The notes beneath the pieces are model-generated. The model was not told the DNA's origin and ran no database searches. It worked only from the letters and a program-made list of their open reading frames with translations. From Dyadobacter sandarakinus (lineage in GTDB: Bacteria > Bacteroidota > Bacteroidia > Cytophagales > Spirosomataceae): 64,000 bases of DNA. Numbering within the stretch: the first letter of the stretch is position 1; each line of letters begins with the position of its first letter. Shown here piece after piece: positions 37,236-46,719 of this stretch. The translations under genes were made by a program, and so were the position numbers. Where the stretch lies: positions 2,792,001-2,856,000 of the forward strand of contig NZ_CP056775.1 in NCBI RefSeq assembly GCF_016894445.1. Direction: 5' to 3'.

Positions 37236-39401
37236 CTATTCCGTCACAAGCACTTTCACTACCTCTGTCAATGCATCAGACTTTACTTTCAACAAATAAA
37301 TACCCGCGCTGAGAGCTTTTCCGCCCAGATTAACTTCTGCTTTTTCACCAGGTTTCACATTGTGGTTTACCGAGATAAAATAACTTTTACCAGCTGCATT
37401 TACCATTTCAAATGTAATGGGCCCGGCATGTTCAGGCGAAAGGGAAATCGTAAACTGATCTTTGACAGGATTAGGGTAAACAGTTGAAAATTGTTTTTCC
37501 TGAGCTTCGGTCACAACTTCTTCCTGTCCTACGCGTGCAGTACCATTTTGAGTCTGGACAATGGGTGTAGTCTGATAGATGAGCTGGGGCGGGTTGCTGC
37601 CCGCTTCCTTGCTGTTGATGATCACCCGGGTACCCGTTTTGTTTGGATCGTCTAACACAAAACTTACCAGTACGTCACCGGATTGCCGCTGTGCATTGAC
37701 ATAACTGGTCACATCTATCTCACGGTATTGAGGAGCATTATCGACGGTCATTGATCCAAGTGACGAAGTTGACGCGGCAGGTGCATTGTTTCCGGTAATG
37801 GCCTGCTCCGTCCAGCTATCGTCATTGACGCCATAAGCATGAATGTCAACGACACTTTTACTGACCCCGTTATACGTATAAAGGCGTAGTTTGGCTGAGG
37901 TAATTTCAGCCTTTTTGGCAGGGAGCTGGAATTTCAAATAGGCTAAGTCGTTGCCGTTATTGTTGGATCCTGCATTGAGCAAATGAACAACACTTAAATA
38001 GTACCTTTGGCTGAAATTCTCACTTTTACGCGCACCCGTATTCACCATAGCATCAGCCACGGGTACCAAAGGAGCAGGAGTAACTTCGATGGCCGACACT
38101 CTTGGAAGGTCAGCCGCTCCCGTGAGAAAATCGATGTTTAGCATGCCGTCGGTGACCGTTACCGGAATTGTTAGCTGAACTGCACGCAGTGCTCCGCCCG
38201 CCTGGGCAAAAATGTCATAATTGGTCAGCTTGCGGCTTCCTTCTATGTCAACATTAAACTGCCTGCTGCCTGCACCGCCTTTTTTGCCCGGCGCGCCAAA
38301 ATAGGTCTCTGCGAAGTGAAGGGTCACATTCACCACCTCATTGATCACCGGAATGTTATAGCTGAAGGAAGGCGAGCAGCGTCCGGAGCGGTAAAGCACA
38401 TCATTGGTCGTATAGAGAATATCTCCCGATGCTATGGAACTCGTCCGGTCGATACCGGCATAATACTGATCAGCGACAAACAGCTTCTGGGTCGCAGTCG
38501 TAAAAGCCGGTCCGCCGGCATTGATGCGCACCAGCGTTTGAGGATTACAGATCGCATACAACCTGACTTCGTCATTGGTAGCACAACCCGGCGCATTTCC
38601 TGATACTCTGATATTGCCCGATTTAACCTTATCACAAACGATCCTGACAGCACAATCGGACAAGAGCGGGTTGTTGGTAATAACAGTAGAATTGGCATTT
38701 TTCAATTGAGCCAGCTCCGAAATGCCGGTTAATGTGCTATTGCCTGAAATTTCAAGATTTGAATTCACTGATTCAAGCCGCGCTAATCCTTTCAGGTTTT
38801 TGATGTTCTTGTTATTACCGACCCACAAATAATCAACTTCTTTAAGTCTCCTGAGGCCGTTCAAATCCCTGATCATGTCGTTTTGCGTTATGGAAACGGC
38901 TTTAAATACCTTGCTGACATTGTGAAGTCCCTCCAGGCTGGTCAATGCCGGATTTGCTCCGACGGACAAACTCTTCATGATTCGGGTGACGCCACTCAGT
39001 GCAGTGATATTTGTAAGCTTCTCATTGGAAACAACGCTGATATCCTGTAGCGGCCGCACAAGTTTTTCCAAGCCGGCAAGGGTAAGCAGGTTATCATTGT
39101 CTTCGATATTAAGTGAGCCGTCCAGTTGCTCCAGGGAAGACAAACCTGCAATGCTGACCAGATCTGGATTATGCTCAATCCTCAGATTTCCGGTGATCCG
39201 TGTCACATTGCGCAGTCCGTCCAGGTTTGTAATATTTGTTGAAATGATACCCACACCGCCAAGGACAGTACAACCCGGATAGTTAGTGCTAAAATTGTCA
39301 ACTTCCGCCTGCGTTTTAAACACAGGAACACTACATGTCTGCGACCAGCCCGGGATTGTTGAAAGGACCAGCAGTAATACAATTTGTAAAATCTTGTTCA
39401 T
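37236..39401 (-). CDS. LRR L-domain-malectin-CBM96 T9SS surface protein
   Basis: A 721-residue protein with signal peptide 1-20 (MNKILQIVLLLVLSTIPGWS). Residues 22-285 are L-domain leucine-rich repeats, nearly the same as those of the partial gene at 1-1329 (LLTLAGLEKLVRPLQ, FKAVSITQNDMIRDLNGL). A malectin-like domain follows (about 288-440; FAETYFGAPGKKGGAGSRQF), then a CBM96-like domain (VADAMVNTGARKSENF, YREIDVTSYV) and a T9SS tail (TVYPNPVKDQFTISLS). It is preceded by a propeller gene (39545) and its own shared box, and followed closely by the propeller/malectin gene at 34548. Function unknown; probable surface recognition protein. Confidence 0.92.
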   Translation of the reverse strand: MNKILQIVLLLVLSTIPGWSQTCSVPVFKTQAEVDNFSTNYPGCTVLGGVGIISTNITNLDGLRNVTRITGNLRIEHNPDLVSIAGLSSLEQLDGSLNIEDNDNLLTLAGLEKLVRPLQDISVVSNEKLTNITALSGVTRIMKSLSVGANPALTSLEGLHNVSKVFKAVSITQNDMIRDLNGLRRLKEVDYLWVGNNKNIKNLKGLARLESVNSNLEISGNSTLTGISELAQLKNANSTVITNNPLLSDCAVRIVCDKVKSGNIRVSGNAPGCATNDEVRLYAICNPQTLVRINAGGPAFTTATQKLFVADQYYAGIDRTSSIASGDILYTTNDVLYRSGRCSPSFSYNIPVINEVVNVTLHFAETYFGAPGKKGGAGSRQFNVDIEGSRKLTNYDIFAQAGGALRAVQLTIPVTVTDGMLNIDFLTGAADLPRVSAIEVTPAPLVPVADAMVNTGARKSENFSQRYYLSVVHLLNAGSNNNGNDLAYLKFQLPAKKAEITSAKLRLYTYNGVSKSVVDIHAYGVNDDSWTEQAITGNNAPAASTSSLGSMTVDNAPQYREIDVTSYVNAQRQSGDVLVSFVLDDPNKTGTRVIINSKEAGSNPPQLIYQTTPIVQTQNGTARVGQEEVVTEAQEKQFSTVYPNPVKDQFTISLSPEHAGPITFEMVNAAGKSYFISVNHNVKPGEKAEVNLGGKALSAGIYLLKVKSDALTEVVKVLVTE

Positions 39402-39459
39402 AAAATGATCTAAGTAAATGTGAACGACTAAGGATATAGACCAGGCGTCTTTTTACCTG

Positions 39460-39491
39460 TTAGACAAAAGATAGAGCCCAATACTGCCTGG
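39460..39491 (-). promoter_or_regulatory. Shared upstream box, copy 5
   Basis: TTAGACAAAAGATAGAG, then ATACTGCCTGG, 59 nt upstream of ATG 39401. See copy 1. Confidence 0.5.
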
Positions 39492-39544
39492 TGAGAAAAT
39501 ACTTTCAGAGATCCCTGCATTTACCATTATGCGGCAGAGGCGAA

Positions 39545-41437
39545 TTACTGCCCTACCACAATCTTTCGGGTTGTTTCCGAGCCGTCCGTAAGGGTTACTT
39601 TGATAAAATATAAGCCGGGTGCCAATGACCTGGCACTGATATCGTAAGAAGGTCTGCTTCCTGAGCTGTAAAGTGCTTTTCCCTGGTTGTTCAGGACTTG
39701 CAGGCCTTTTACTTTTGACCAGTCGGCTGCCTCTACATGAATGTACTCCGCTACCGGGTTGGGATAAACGTTGACGTCAAACTCAAATTGAAAGCTCACC
39801 TGCTCCGCTTTTGAGTAAGTGAAACTTCCATCTGTATCCACCATTTTCAGGCGATAGTAGTTGTTGCCATTTGCCGGATTGACATGGGTAAAATGGTAAT
39901 TGTGCAGCACTTCACTTTCACCCAATGCATTCACGCTGGCAATGTGGTTCCAGGTTTTTGCATTTACACTATGCTCAATTTCAAAGTGGTCGCTTTGGGT
40001 TTCGGAGGAAGTTTGCCAGGAAAGACTTGTGCTGCTCAATTCCTTTCGGGCAGTGAAACTTGCGAGCCTGACAGGCAGCGGAGGTTCCGGCGCAAGTTTG
40101 ACTATCCATAAATCAGACAAACCTTTCTTATTGTCCGTTTTTTCAAAGCCGGCATCTGAATTTGAATTGCCCGCCAGCAATAATCCACCGTCTGCTGTGC
40201 TGATAATAGCTCTTGCATTATCGTACCCGCCCCCGCCGAGGACCTTATCCCATACCTGCGTACCTGATGCATTTAGCTTTACTAGCCAATAGTCCCACGT
40301 TCCATTACGTGAATTTTCTGATTTATCTCCCAACCCCGGCTCACTCGAATAACCAAGTACCGCGTACCCGCCATCTGAAGTTTGGGCCAGATCTGCAAAA
40401 TAATTGGGCCCCCTCGCATCGTCATAAAATAGCGTATTTAATAAATTAGTCCAGGCAACAGTCAAATCTGCATTAAGTTTTACAATCCAGTAATCAGAAT
40501 GAGAGTCTTCGGCCTGGTCTCCACCTGCACGTTGATTAGATGTCCCGCCAAGTATAAAACCTCCATCCGGTGTTTGTTCAATGTCATGAATTTCGGCGCT
40601 ACCAGTTCCCTGAACGACCTTTTCCCAAACCTTGGTGCCACTCGCAGCAACTTTCATCAGCCTGTAACCACTGTCTTCATATTCAATCCACGACTCATCG
40701 CCACCAGCAAAAATAAATCCTCCATCAGAAGTTAGCGTCATACACCGCATCCTATCTGGATCGGGGGTGCCAAGCGTCTTATCCCAAACGATATTGCCGG
40801 TAGGCGATAGCTTCACGATCCAATAATCACAGTTTCGCCAGTGATCTTCAACTTCTAACGCCGGCTCCGTCTTGTCTCCTCCGATACCTCCGTTCGTCCA
40901 TCCCCCCAAAATATATCCGCCATCGGAAGTTTGTTGAACATCAACCAGATAGTCACTGTCAGTGCTTCCTATTGTTTTGTCCCAAGCCTTGTTGCCGTCT
41001 TGATCCAGCTTGACTACCCAATAATCAGACAATCCGCGGCTACTTTCTGACTTCTCGCCGCCTATCGACGAACCTGATGTCCCACCAATTATAAAGCCCC
41101 CATCGGTCGTCTGATGTATTGAAGGGTCATAATCTGCATCCGGACCGCCGATCGTCTTATCCCACTGTTTGGTACCATTGGCGGACACCTTAACAATCCA
41201 GAAATCCCTTTCCCCACGGCTGTTTTCAGTTTTATCACCGGCAATACCAGCGTTAGACACCTGAGCGAAAATATATCCTCCATCACTGGTTTGCACAACT
41301 ATCGTATTCTTTGTGATAGCGAATGTGGTTGTATTAGACGGAGAGCCGATGGTCTTATCCCACTGAATGGCGGGCTGAGCTAGAAGGATTGTGATAGACA
41401 GGAAGAAAAGGGTAACGTTGAGTAAAATGTATTTCAT
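39545..41437 (-). CDS. Propeller T9SS surface protein
   Basis: A 630-residue protein from ATG 41437 (MKYILLNVTLFFLSITILLA); the alternative ATG 41461 adds 8 codons, but the 35-nt spacing to the shared box favours the shorter form. Propeller repeats fill residues 22-450 (WDKTIGS, TSDGGYILGGWTNGG, DYWVVKLDQDG). An FN3-like domain (LPVRLASFTARKEL, SDHFEIEHSVNAKTW) and a T9SS tail (NVYPNPVAEYIHVE, ending TTRKIVVGQ) follow. It is the upstream member of the second propeller plus LRR/malectin pair, 143 nt before the LRR gene. The short spacing and tail sequence most resemble the remnant at 1482-1530. Confidence 0.9.
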   Translation of the reverse strand: MKYILLNVTLFFLSITILLAQPAIQWDKTIGSPSNTTTFAITKNTIVVQTSDGGYIFAQVSNAGIAGDKTENSRGERDFWIVKVSANGTKQWDKTIGGPDADYDPSIHQTTDGGFIIGGTSGSSIGGEKSESSRGLSDYWVVKLDQDGNKAWDKTIGSTDSDYLVDVQQTSDGGYILGGWTNGGIGGDKTEPALEVEDHWRNCDYWIVKLSPTGNIVWDKTLGTPDPDRMRCMTLTSDGGFIFAGGDESWIEYEDSGYRLMKVAASGTKVWEKVVQGTGSAEIHDIEQTPDGGFILGGTSNQRAGGDQAEDSHSDYWIVKLNADLTVAWTNLLNTLFYDDARGPNYFADLAQTSDGGYAVLGYSSEPGLGDKSENSRNGTWDYWLVKLNASGTQVWDKVLGGGGYDNARAIISTADGGLLLAGNSNSDAGFEKTDNKKGLSDLWIVKLAPEPPLPVRLASFTARKELSSTSLSWQTSSETQSDHFEIEHSVNAKTWNHIASVNALGESEVLHNYHFTHVNPANGNNYYRLKMVDTDGSFTYSKAEQVSFQFEFDVNVYPNPVAEYIHVEAADWSKVKGLQVLNNQGKALYSSGSRPSYDISARSLAPGLYFIKVTLTDGSETTRKIVVGQ

Positions 41438-41471
41438 ATCTCCTGGTTTAAGATGTTTCATTTAAATCCTG

Positions 41472-41499
41472 TTAGACAAAGGCTCAGGATAGATACTGC
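41472..41499 (-). promoter_or_regulatory. Shared upstream box, copy 6
   Basis: TTAGACAAAGG, then GATACTGC, 35 nt upstream of ATG 41437. See copy 1. Confidence 0.5.
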
Positions 41500-41551
41500 T
41501 ATAAAGGGGATTTTTTAGAAAAATCGTTGAATCGACTTAGGTCTGTACAAG

Positions 41552-41588
41552 AAGAAGCCACCTCATCCTACTCCACAGGCGGCTTCTT
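41552..41588 (-). terminator. Terminator of the gene at 41622
   Basis: AAGAAGCC (41552-41559) pairs with GGCTTCTT (41581-41588), with TTCTTCTTG on the minus-strand exit side. Confidence 0.75.
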
Positions 41589-41621
41589 TGAAATATAAGT
41601 GTGTTTTACTTACCTAAGCTG

Positions 41622-43010
41622 TCACTCTGATATAAGCGTCTTAACTACCTCAGTGAACGTATCCGACTTTATTTTCAGGAGATAAATGCCGGTGTTAAAT
41701 GATTGTCCGGCGATGTTAAATTCTGCACTTTCACCAGGCTTGGCATTTTGAGGTGCCGAGATCGTGCGGCTTTTACCAGCTGCGTTGATCATTTCGAACG
41801 AAATCGGCCCGGCATGTTCCGCAGACAGCGCTACTGTAAACTGACCTTTAATGGGATTGGGGAAAACAGTTGAAGGCTGCTTCTCCTGCGCTTCCGAAAC
41901 GATCTCTTCCTGGCCAAGTCTCGCGTTACCATAGACAGTCTGGATAACGAGCTGCGGTGGATTTGATCCTGCTTCTTTGCTGTTGAAGATAAACCTGGCA
42001 TTCCGGTCATTGGGATCACTGATACGGAAGCTTACCTCAGTGCTACCAAGCTGCCGGCTTTCACTCACAAAGCGTGTCACATTGAATTCATAGTATTGGT
42101 AACCATCATTGACAGTCGTGATACCATGGGCGCGAGGCGATAGTTCCGGAGCGTTGTTTAGGGTTATGCCGGTTTCGGTCCAGCTATTATCATTGACCTC
42201 GTATACAAAAACGTCAATCTTTCTTGCATCCTGATGGTTATGCCCGTAAAGGCGCAGCTTGGCAGAAACGATGGGTGTTTCCGGCGAAGGCATTGGAAAC
42301 TTGATGTAGGAGTCGCGACTTATTTCAGGATCGTTGGAGAGGGTCTTGACATCCAGATTTGGGCTTGTTCCAAAATTGGCATCACTGTAAATACCGCCCC
42401 GCACAAATGCATCTGCAATCGGTGAAAATGTCAAATTTTGAGTCCGCACTTCAATGGCGCAAACCTTGGGCTGATCGGCTGCTCCGGTCAGAAAATCAAT
42501 ATTCAGAACATTGTCCGTAACTGTTGCCGGAAAAGAGATCTTGTTGGCGCGCATCGCTCCGCCCGCCTTTGCAAAGATGTCATAGTTGGTCAGCTGACGC
42601 TTGCCTTCTACATTGACGTGGAACCTTCGGCTGCCCACGCCACCCTTTTCGCCCTTCGTACCGGGAACCCCGAAATACGTTTCTGCAAAATGCAGCGTGA
42701 CGGTTACCTCACCATTAACCACCGGAATATTATAGCTGAATGCAGGCGAGCTACGCGCTGTCCAGTAAAGTGCATCGCTGGTCGTGCCCACGATGATGGC
42801 TCCTGGATTGTAGGTGGTGCGGTTAATGCCGGCGTAGTACATGTCGCTGATATAATGCTGTTTGGTGCCCGTAGTGAAGTTATCGCCGCCGGCATTGATG
42901 CGAAGGGTGGTTTGTGAGAATGATGGGGTTTCGTCAGACTGGGCACACAGCGTTGCAGACAAGCCGAGGCAAATCATCAGAAATTGTAAGCGAAGTAAAA
43001 ATTGTCTCAT
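41622..43010 (-). CDS. Malectin-CBM96 T9SS protein lacking the propeller
   Basis: A 462-residue protein. Its signal peptide (MRQFLLRLQFLMICLGLSAT) is nearly that of the 872-residue gene at 34548, but about 12 residues after the cleavage site it goes directly into the malectin-like domain (TLRINAGGDNFTTGTKQ). A CBM96-like domain (IADAFVRGGIYSDANFG, LRLYGHNHQ) and a T9SS tail (VFPNPIKGQFTVALS) follow. The missing stretch corresponds to the whole propeller, about 410 residues. It is thus a natural deletion form of the family. It could be a soluble or shorter-reach version of the same binding head. It has its own shared box and the duplicated intergenic block upstream. Confidence 0.92.
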   Translation of the reverse strand: MRQFLLRLQFLMICLGLSATLCAQSDETPSFSQTTLRINAGGDNFTTGTKQHYISDMYYAGINRTTYNPGAIIVGTTSDALYWTARSSPAFSYNIPVVNGEVTVTLHFAETYFGVPGTKGEKGGVGSRRFHVNVEGKRQLTNYDIFAKAGGAMRANKISFPATVTDNVLNIDFLTGAADQPKVCAIEVRTQNLTFSPIADAFVRGGIYSDANFGTSPNLDVKTLSNDPEISRDSYIKFPMPSPETPIVSAKLRLYGHNHQDARKIDVFVYEVNDNSWTETGITLNNAPELSPRAHGITTVNDGYQYYEFNVTRFVSESRQLGSTEVSFRISDPNDRNARFIFNSKEAGSNPPQLVIQTVYGNARLGQEEIVSEAQEKQPSTVFPNPIKGQFTVALSAEHAGPISFEMINAAGKSRTISAPQNAKPGESAEFNIAGQSFNTGIYLLKIKSDTFTEVVKTLISE

Positions 43011-43053
43011 AGGTAGATAGTTGTTAAGTATTCGAAATCGGTTTCATAAACGA

Positions 43054-43085
43054 TTAGACGAAAGGCAGAGCCGGATACTGCCTGG
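43054..43085 (-). promoter_or_regulatory. Shared upstream box, copy 7
   Basis: TTAGACGAAAGGCAGAG, then GGATACTGCCTGG, 44 nt upstream of ATG 43010. See copy 1. Confidence 0.5.
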
Positions 43086-43263
43086 CTAGAAAATACTTTT
43101 GGCAATTCCTGAATTTACCCATTTGTAGCAGAGGCGGGATCATTCGGCCTAATGCTGCCAAGTAGCCTCATCGACATTCGTTTAGGACACAGCTAAAATG
43201 GAGACGAAATGAGGTTCAAAGAGGTACTGAGGCATATTACAATCCGGTTTATAGTAAAGGACA

Positions 43264-43293
43264 ATAAAAAAGGGCTACCGATTAAGTAGCCCT
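43264..43293 (-). terminator. Rho-independent terminator
   Basis: AGGGCTAC (43271-43278) pairs with GTAGCCCT (43286-43293); the minus-strand exit is TTTTTTATTG. It terminates the gene at 43302. Confidence 0.9.
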
Positions 43294-43301
43294 CCTGTTG
43301 T

Positions 43302-44738
43302 TTAATGTTCAATAGCAATCTTTCGCGTCGTCTCGGTCCCGTCTGCATGGGTGAGCCTGACGAAGTAAAAGCCCGTTTTCAAAGCTTTGGCACTGATATG
43401 CTGCGGAGGATTACTGCCGGAGCTGTACAGCACCTGACCCTGGCTGTTAAACAGTTTTACGCCGGATACCTTCGACCATTCCGGGGCTTTCAGGTAAATC
43501 GTTTCCACGACCGGATTGGGATAGGCTACCACATCAAAGGCATCTTGTGTACTCACACTTTCAATTCCGGAGTACGCAAAGGAGCCATCACTGTCAACCA
43601 GCTTCAGGCGGTAGTACAGCTCGGTTGCCAGGGATGACATTGCCTTTATATCTGTAAAGTTGAAATCCATACTTCCATCATATGCAACCTGCCCCACTTT
43701 CTCGAATGCTTTCGCGTTCAAAGCCCGCTCAATCTCAAAATGACTGAACGCTTTCGCGTCGGCAATTCGCCATTTCAGCGCAACGGCACCTTCTGTCTGG
43801 CGCGCTGTAAAGGCAATCAATCTGACAGGCAGGGGTGAGGAATTGGCAGTACTTCCCAGGGTAAACGGACTCCATGTGCTTATGCTATTACTGACAACAA
43901 ATCCTGTATTGGTTGTGCCCGACGTTCCATTTGCACCTTCATTTAACCAGTTGCCACCAGACAGGTGCGCTACTGCCAGGTCGGCCGTATTGGCAATACC
44001 GGTATTATTGTCTTCGTCCCAATAGATGGTGACAGTACCCGTAGCGTTTCCCACTGGTGAGAGTGACCAGTACTCAAGCATATTGCGCGCAACTAGTGGT
44101 GTTGAACTGCTTCCTTTAGTGGTAAACGGTCCATCACCTGCATTCCCCGCTACGTACCGGGCTACCAGGCCATCGCTGTTAGCAGTTAAATTTACACCGA
44201 CTGGCTGGTAAATAGCACCATTCCCGCTCGGATAGGTAAATGGTCCGTTACCTTCCCTGCTGATGAAGCCATTGATGTGACTCAGGTTAGAAGGCGAAAC
44301 GGACGGGTTGACGGACGCGCCTGATTCAAATATGAAAGCATTGATTGAGTCAGGAATCGTTAGCACACCTGCGGTGAATGTCATCTGACCGCTAATGCGC
44401 AAGGGTGTGTTCAGCGTGAAACCGGCGGGATTGTTAACGGTCACATTGGTAGCAAAGATGGGACTTCCCCCGATGATCGCCGGCGTATTACCCTCTAAAA
44501 GCAGCTCTCCGGCATCGGCCTGCGTCATGGGTACATCATTGATTACGTTCCCGTTGGTGGCAAGAATACCGCCATTTTCGAGGTTGCTACCCTCCCGATT
44601 GATAAAATCACCATTGACCTGTACGTAAGTATCTTTCGAGACGTATAGTATAGCACCGTTATTGTACAAAGCAGGCAGCTGAGCAGAAGCAATACCGCTT
44701 AATGCAGTGAAAATTGCTGTTGATAATGTCTTTTTCAT
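43302..44738 (-). CDS. T9SS surface protein of unknown function
   Basis: A 478-residue protein from ATG 44738 (MKKTLSTAIFTALSGIASA, signal). An upstream in-frame ATG at 44783 would overlap the preceding gene. Residues 20-330 are beta-rich and asparagine/threonine/glycine rich (YVSKDTYVQVNGDFINREGS, FISREGNGPFTYPSGNG). That is a type of N-terminal region seen in many Bacteroidota surface proteins that start with a right-handed beta-solenoid-like part. An FN3-like domain (LPVRLIAFTARQTEG, FEIERALNAKAFEK) and a T9SS tail (VAYPNPVVETIYLK, ending TTRKIAIEH) follow. It lies 13 nt downstream of the glycine-rich gene at 44752 and is surely co-transcribed with it. It shares only its C-terminal third with the propeller genes. 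Confidence 0.87.
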   Translation of the reverse strand: MKKTLSTAIFTALSGIASAQLPALYNNGAILYVSKDTYVQVNGDFINREGSNLENGGILATNGNVINDVPMTQADAGELLLEGNTPAIIGGSPIFATNVTVNNPAGFTLNTPLRISGQMTFTAGVLTIPDSINAFIFESGASVNPSVSPSNLSHINGFISREGNGPFTYPSGNGAIYQPVGVNLTANSDGLVARYVAGNAGDGPFTTKGSSSTPLVARNMLEYWSLSPVGNATGTVTIYWDEDNNTGIANTADLAVAHLSGGNWLNEGANGTSGTTNTGFVVSNSISTWSPFTLGSTANSSPLPVRLIAFTARQTEGAVALKWRIADAKAFSHFEIERALNAKAFEKVGQVAYDGSMDFNFTDIKAMSSLATELYYRLKLVDSDGSFAYSGIESVSTQDAFDVVAYPNPVVETIYLKAPEWSKVSGVKLFNSQGQVLYSSGSNPPQHISAKALKTGFYFVRLTHADGTETTRKIAIEH

Positions 44739-44751
44739 CCTCTTGCAGAAA

Positions 44752-45960
44752 TTAGTATAGGTTTTCAGGATTCGGCGTAGCAAAAACCCTGAAAATTCCC
44801 GGTGAACCAGCTGCCGGAGGATTATTTATATTTTTCGATTGGCTGACATTGACGACACCGCCTGCACCGCCATTGCCTCCGCTGCCGCCGCCAGCACCAC
44901 CATTGGAAGATCCCGTTCCGGCCATTGCTAAGTTATTACCAGTTGCTCCACCACTTACCTGTACATTTCCCGCCGATACCGTCGATCCTAGTAAAAGGAC
45001 AATTCCGCCGCCACCACCGCCACCGCCAGGCCGCGGACCATTTCCTAATGTTGCGTCAGAACCAGAACCGCCTGTAGCGCTGATTGTTCCTGCATTGTTG
45101 ACGCCAGACTTTGATAATAGTACCACAATTCCACCACCACCGCCACCATTACCATTCGAACTTGTTGCAGTCCCTGCATTAGTAACGCCATTTCCACCAT
45201 TGGCCGCGATTACTCCACTTGCATTGATGTTGATCTGGCCATTTGCATAAATTGCAAACGAGCCTCCTCCTTCACCTCCGTAATTCAAACTTCCTACACC
45301 TCCGTTAGCGCCGGTACCGCCACCAAAAACAGGAATATTAATCAAACTGGTTACCGAAGTTGTGAGAACACCATAGGAAATCGTTTCTCCGCTACCTGCT
45401 ACTGTTCGGGCGATACCTCCAATCCATCCCGCGCTGACCACCCCTACAATCGTCTCGGCACCTTCAATATTAATCGTGCCATTGATATTAACATTTCCAT
45501 TGCACCGCAGCTTTGTACCGCTCGGAATTTTGAATGTAGCGTTTGAAGCGACTGTAATTTCCGAAAACTGGAAGTTTAAACTCGTGGGGGGTGATGTCGT
45601 CCAATCCACATCTGAGGTAATATTCAATGCACCCGCAGAACCATCCCCGTAAATACTCGAAGATCCGGTGCCCGTGCCTCCTCCTCCACTTTTACTTAAT
45701 GCCTCCCAGGTAGTACCATTGAAATAATAAAATCCGGCATCGCCATCATTTTGGTAGATCATTAATCCGGCAGCAGGAGAAGGTATGGCATCCCGCTGAC
45801 CTTTACTCATCCGCGGAATCAAAACACCCTTATCCGTACTGCTGATATCGAGTGCAGCCGAAGGGTCCGGATTTTGGGTGTTGATACCTACATTCTTTTG
45901 AGCGTGAGCCATGTTTGCCGAGGCTACTGCCAACAAGAGGAACAAGAAAAGCTTTTTCAT
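44752..45960 (-). CDS. Secreted glycine-rich repeat protein
   Basis: A 402-residue protein with signal peptide 1-20 (MKKLFLFLLLAVASANMAHA). Next is KNVGINTQNPDPSAALDI, an opening shared by many Bacteroidota surface proteins and some phage tail-fibre-like proteins. A short YYFNGTTWEAL segment follows. Residues 90-390 are rich in Gly, Ala, Ser and Asn with long glycine runs (about 240-380). Repeats such as INASGVIAANGGNG and NAGTISATGGSG suggest a beta-helix or fibrous fold. No T9SS tail is visible; it ends FRVFATPNPENLY. It is the first gene of a two-gene operon with a T9SS protein 13 nt downstream, which may act as its anchor. I do not recognise a function. Confidence 0.82.
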   Translation of the reverse strand: MKKLFLFLLLAVASANMAHAQKNVGINTQNPDPSAALDISSTDKGVLIPRMSKGQRDAIPSPAAGLMIYQNDGDAGFYYFNGTTWEALSKSGGGGTGTGSSSIYGDGSAGALNITSDVDWTTSPPTSLNFQFSEITVASNATFKIPSGTKLRCNGNVNINGTINIEGAETIVGVVSAGWIGGIARTVAGSGETISYGVLTTSVTSLINIPVFGGGTGANGGVGSLNYGGEGGGSFAIYANGQININASGVIAANGGNGVTNAGTATSSNGNGGGGGGIVVLLSKSGVNNAGTISATGGSGSDATLGNGPRPGGGGGGGGIVLLLGSTVSAGNVQVSGGATGNNLAMAGTGSSNGGAGGGSGGNGGAGGVVNVSQSKNINNPPAAGSPGIFRVFATPNPENLY

Positions 45961-46669
45961 TGATAGGACTATTTTGGTTGTTACAAATTCTAATCACATG
46001 TAATATCAAAATAATGCCACATACAGCAAGCCTGAACATAAAATTATTTCTTTATTTCTTTAAATGTTATTTGAGTTGGTCCTTAATAAATGGAACGAAC
46101 CGTCACAGTGCATTGGAAGTCCACTTTCTATATCCCGACATTTTACACGCTTAATAAGGGCTAAGCCAGATCAAGGCAGGGCATTACCGGACGTGTATAT
46201 ACGCCGTGATGTCGCATGACAGGCTAACGTTTTCCGAGCAACACTGCCTATCCAGATCCTGGGCCTTTTGAGATCCATACCATTTGCGAGAATAAAAGCT
46301 AAATTGCGGTCGTGGGTATCATCACGAATACTCTTTAAACAAAAAAGAAAGCCAAAGAACAAAGTCTCTGGCTATGAGCGTGTGTTTGCAATCTTTGGCC
46401 TAAGTTGTATTGAGGTAGTCGAAGTAAATCTATGTATGGTATTTATGCCTTAGGCGAGAATTTCGAACGTAAGCATACAGCTATTCTCAAACTATCATTC
46501 GAATTCATACCCCTTTTCCTTAGCCTGCCTTAATGCATCCTGTGTCCGGCACAGGTATAAGTTATTCAAAGGCTGCTCTTCGCTAGATAAATTGCAGCTC
46601 TCCGCGCCGGCATTTCTGCATTACAGGTTTATATGTTTTTAACGCTGAATACCCTCATGAAATACGAAA
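45961..46669. other. Intergenic region of about 0.7 kb
   Basis: Contains the promoter of the glycine-rich gene. A 63-codon frame at 46171-46362 (minus) shows no signal, motif or ribosome site and is not supported. The composition is ordinary, and I see no repeat or RNA fold worth naming. Confidence 0.4.
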
Positions 46670-46694
46670 GCCATCCAAAGTAAACTTGGATGGC
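46670..46694 (-). terminator. Terminator of the large surface-protein gene
   Basis: GCCATCCAA (46670-46678) pairs with TTGGATGGC (46686-46694), then TTTCGTATTT on the minus strand, about 25 nt past the stop at 46720. Confidence 0.8.
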
Positions 46695-46719
46695 CTTGTC
46701 AAAAATGTGCAATGCTGTG

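Larger units (their letters stand above)
43053..43300. repeat. Duplicated intergenic block (copy B)
   Basis: Partner of 32275-32505: same shared box, AGCCTCATCG motif and end hairpin. Here the internal AGCCTCATC arm pairs less well (ATGAGGTT). The strong terminator at its right end serves the gene at 43302. Confidence 0.7.

Noticed and set aside
44752-45960. Prophage tail-fibre gene
   Set aside because: The opening motif is shared with phage-like fibres, but there is a Sec signal peptide and no phage gene nearby.
46171-46362. 63-codon minus-strand frame in the 45961-46669 spacer
   Set aside because: No ribosome site, motif or neighbour logic; it includes random-looking sequence and lies on no conserved block.
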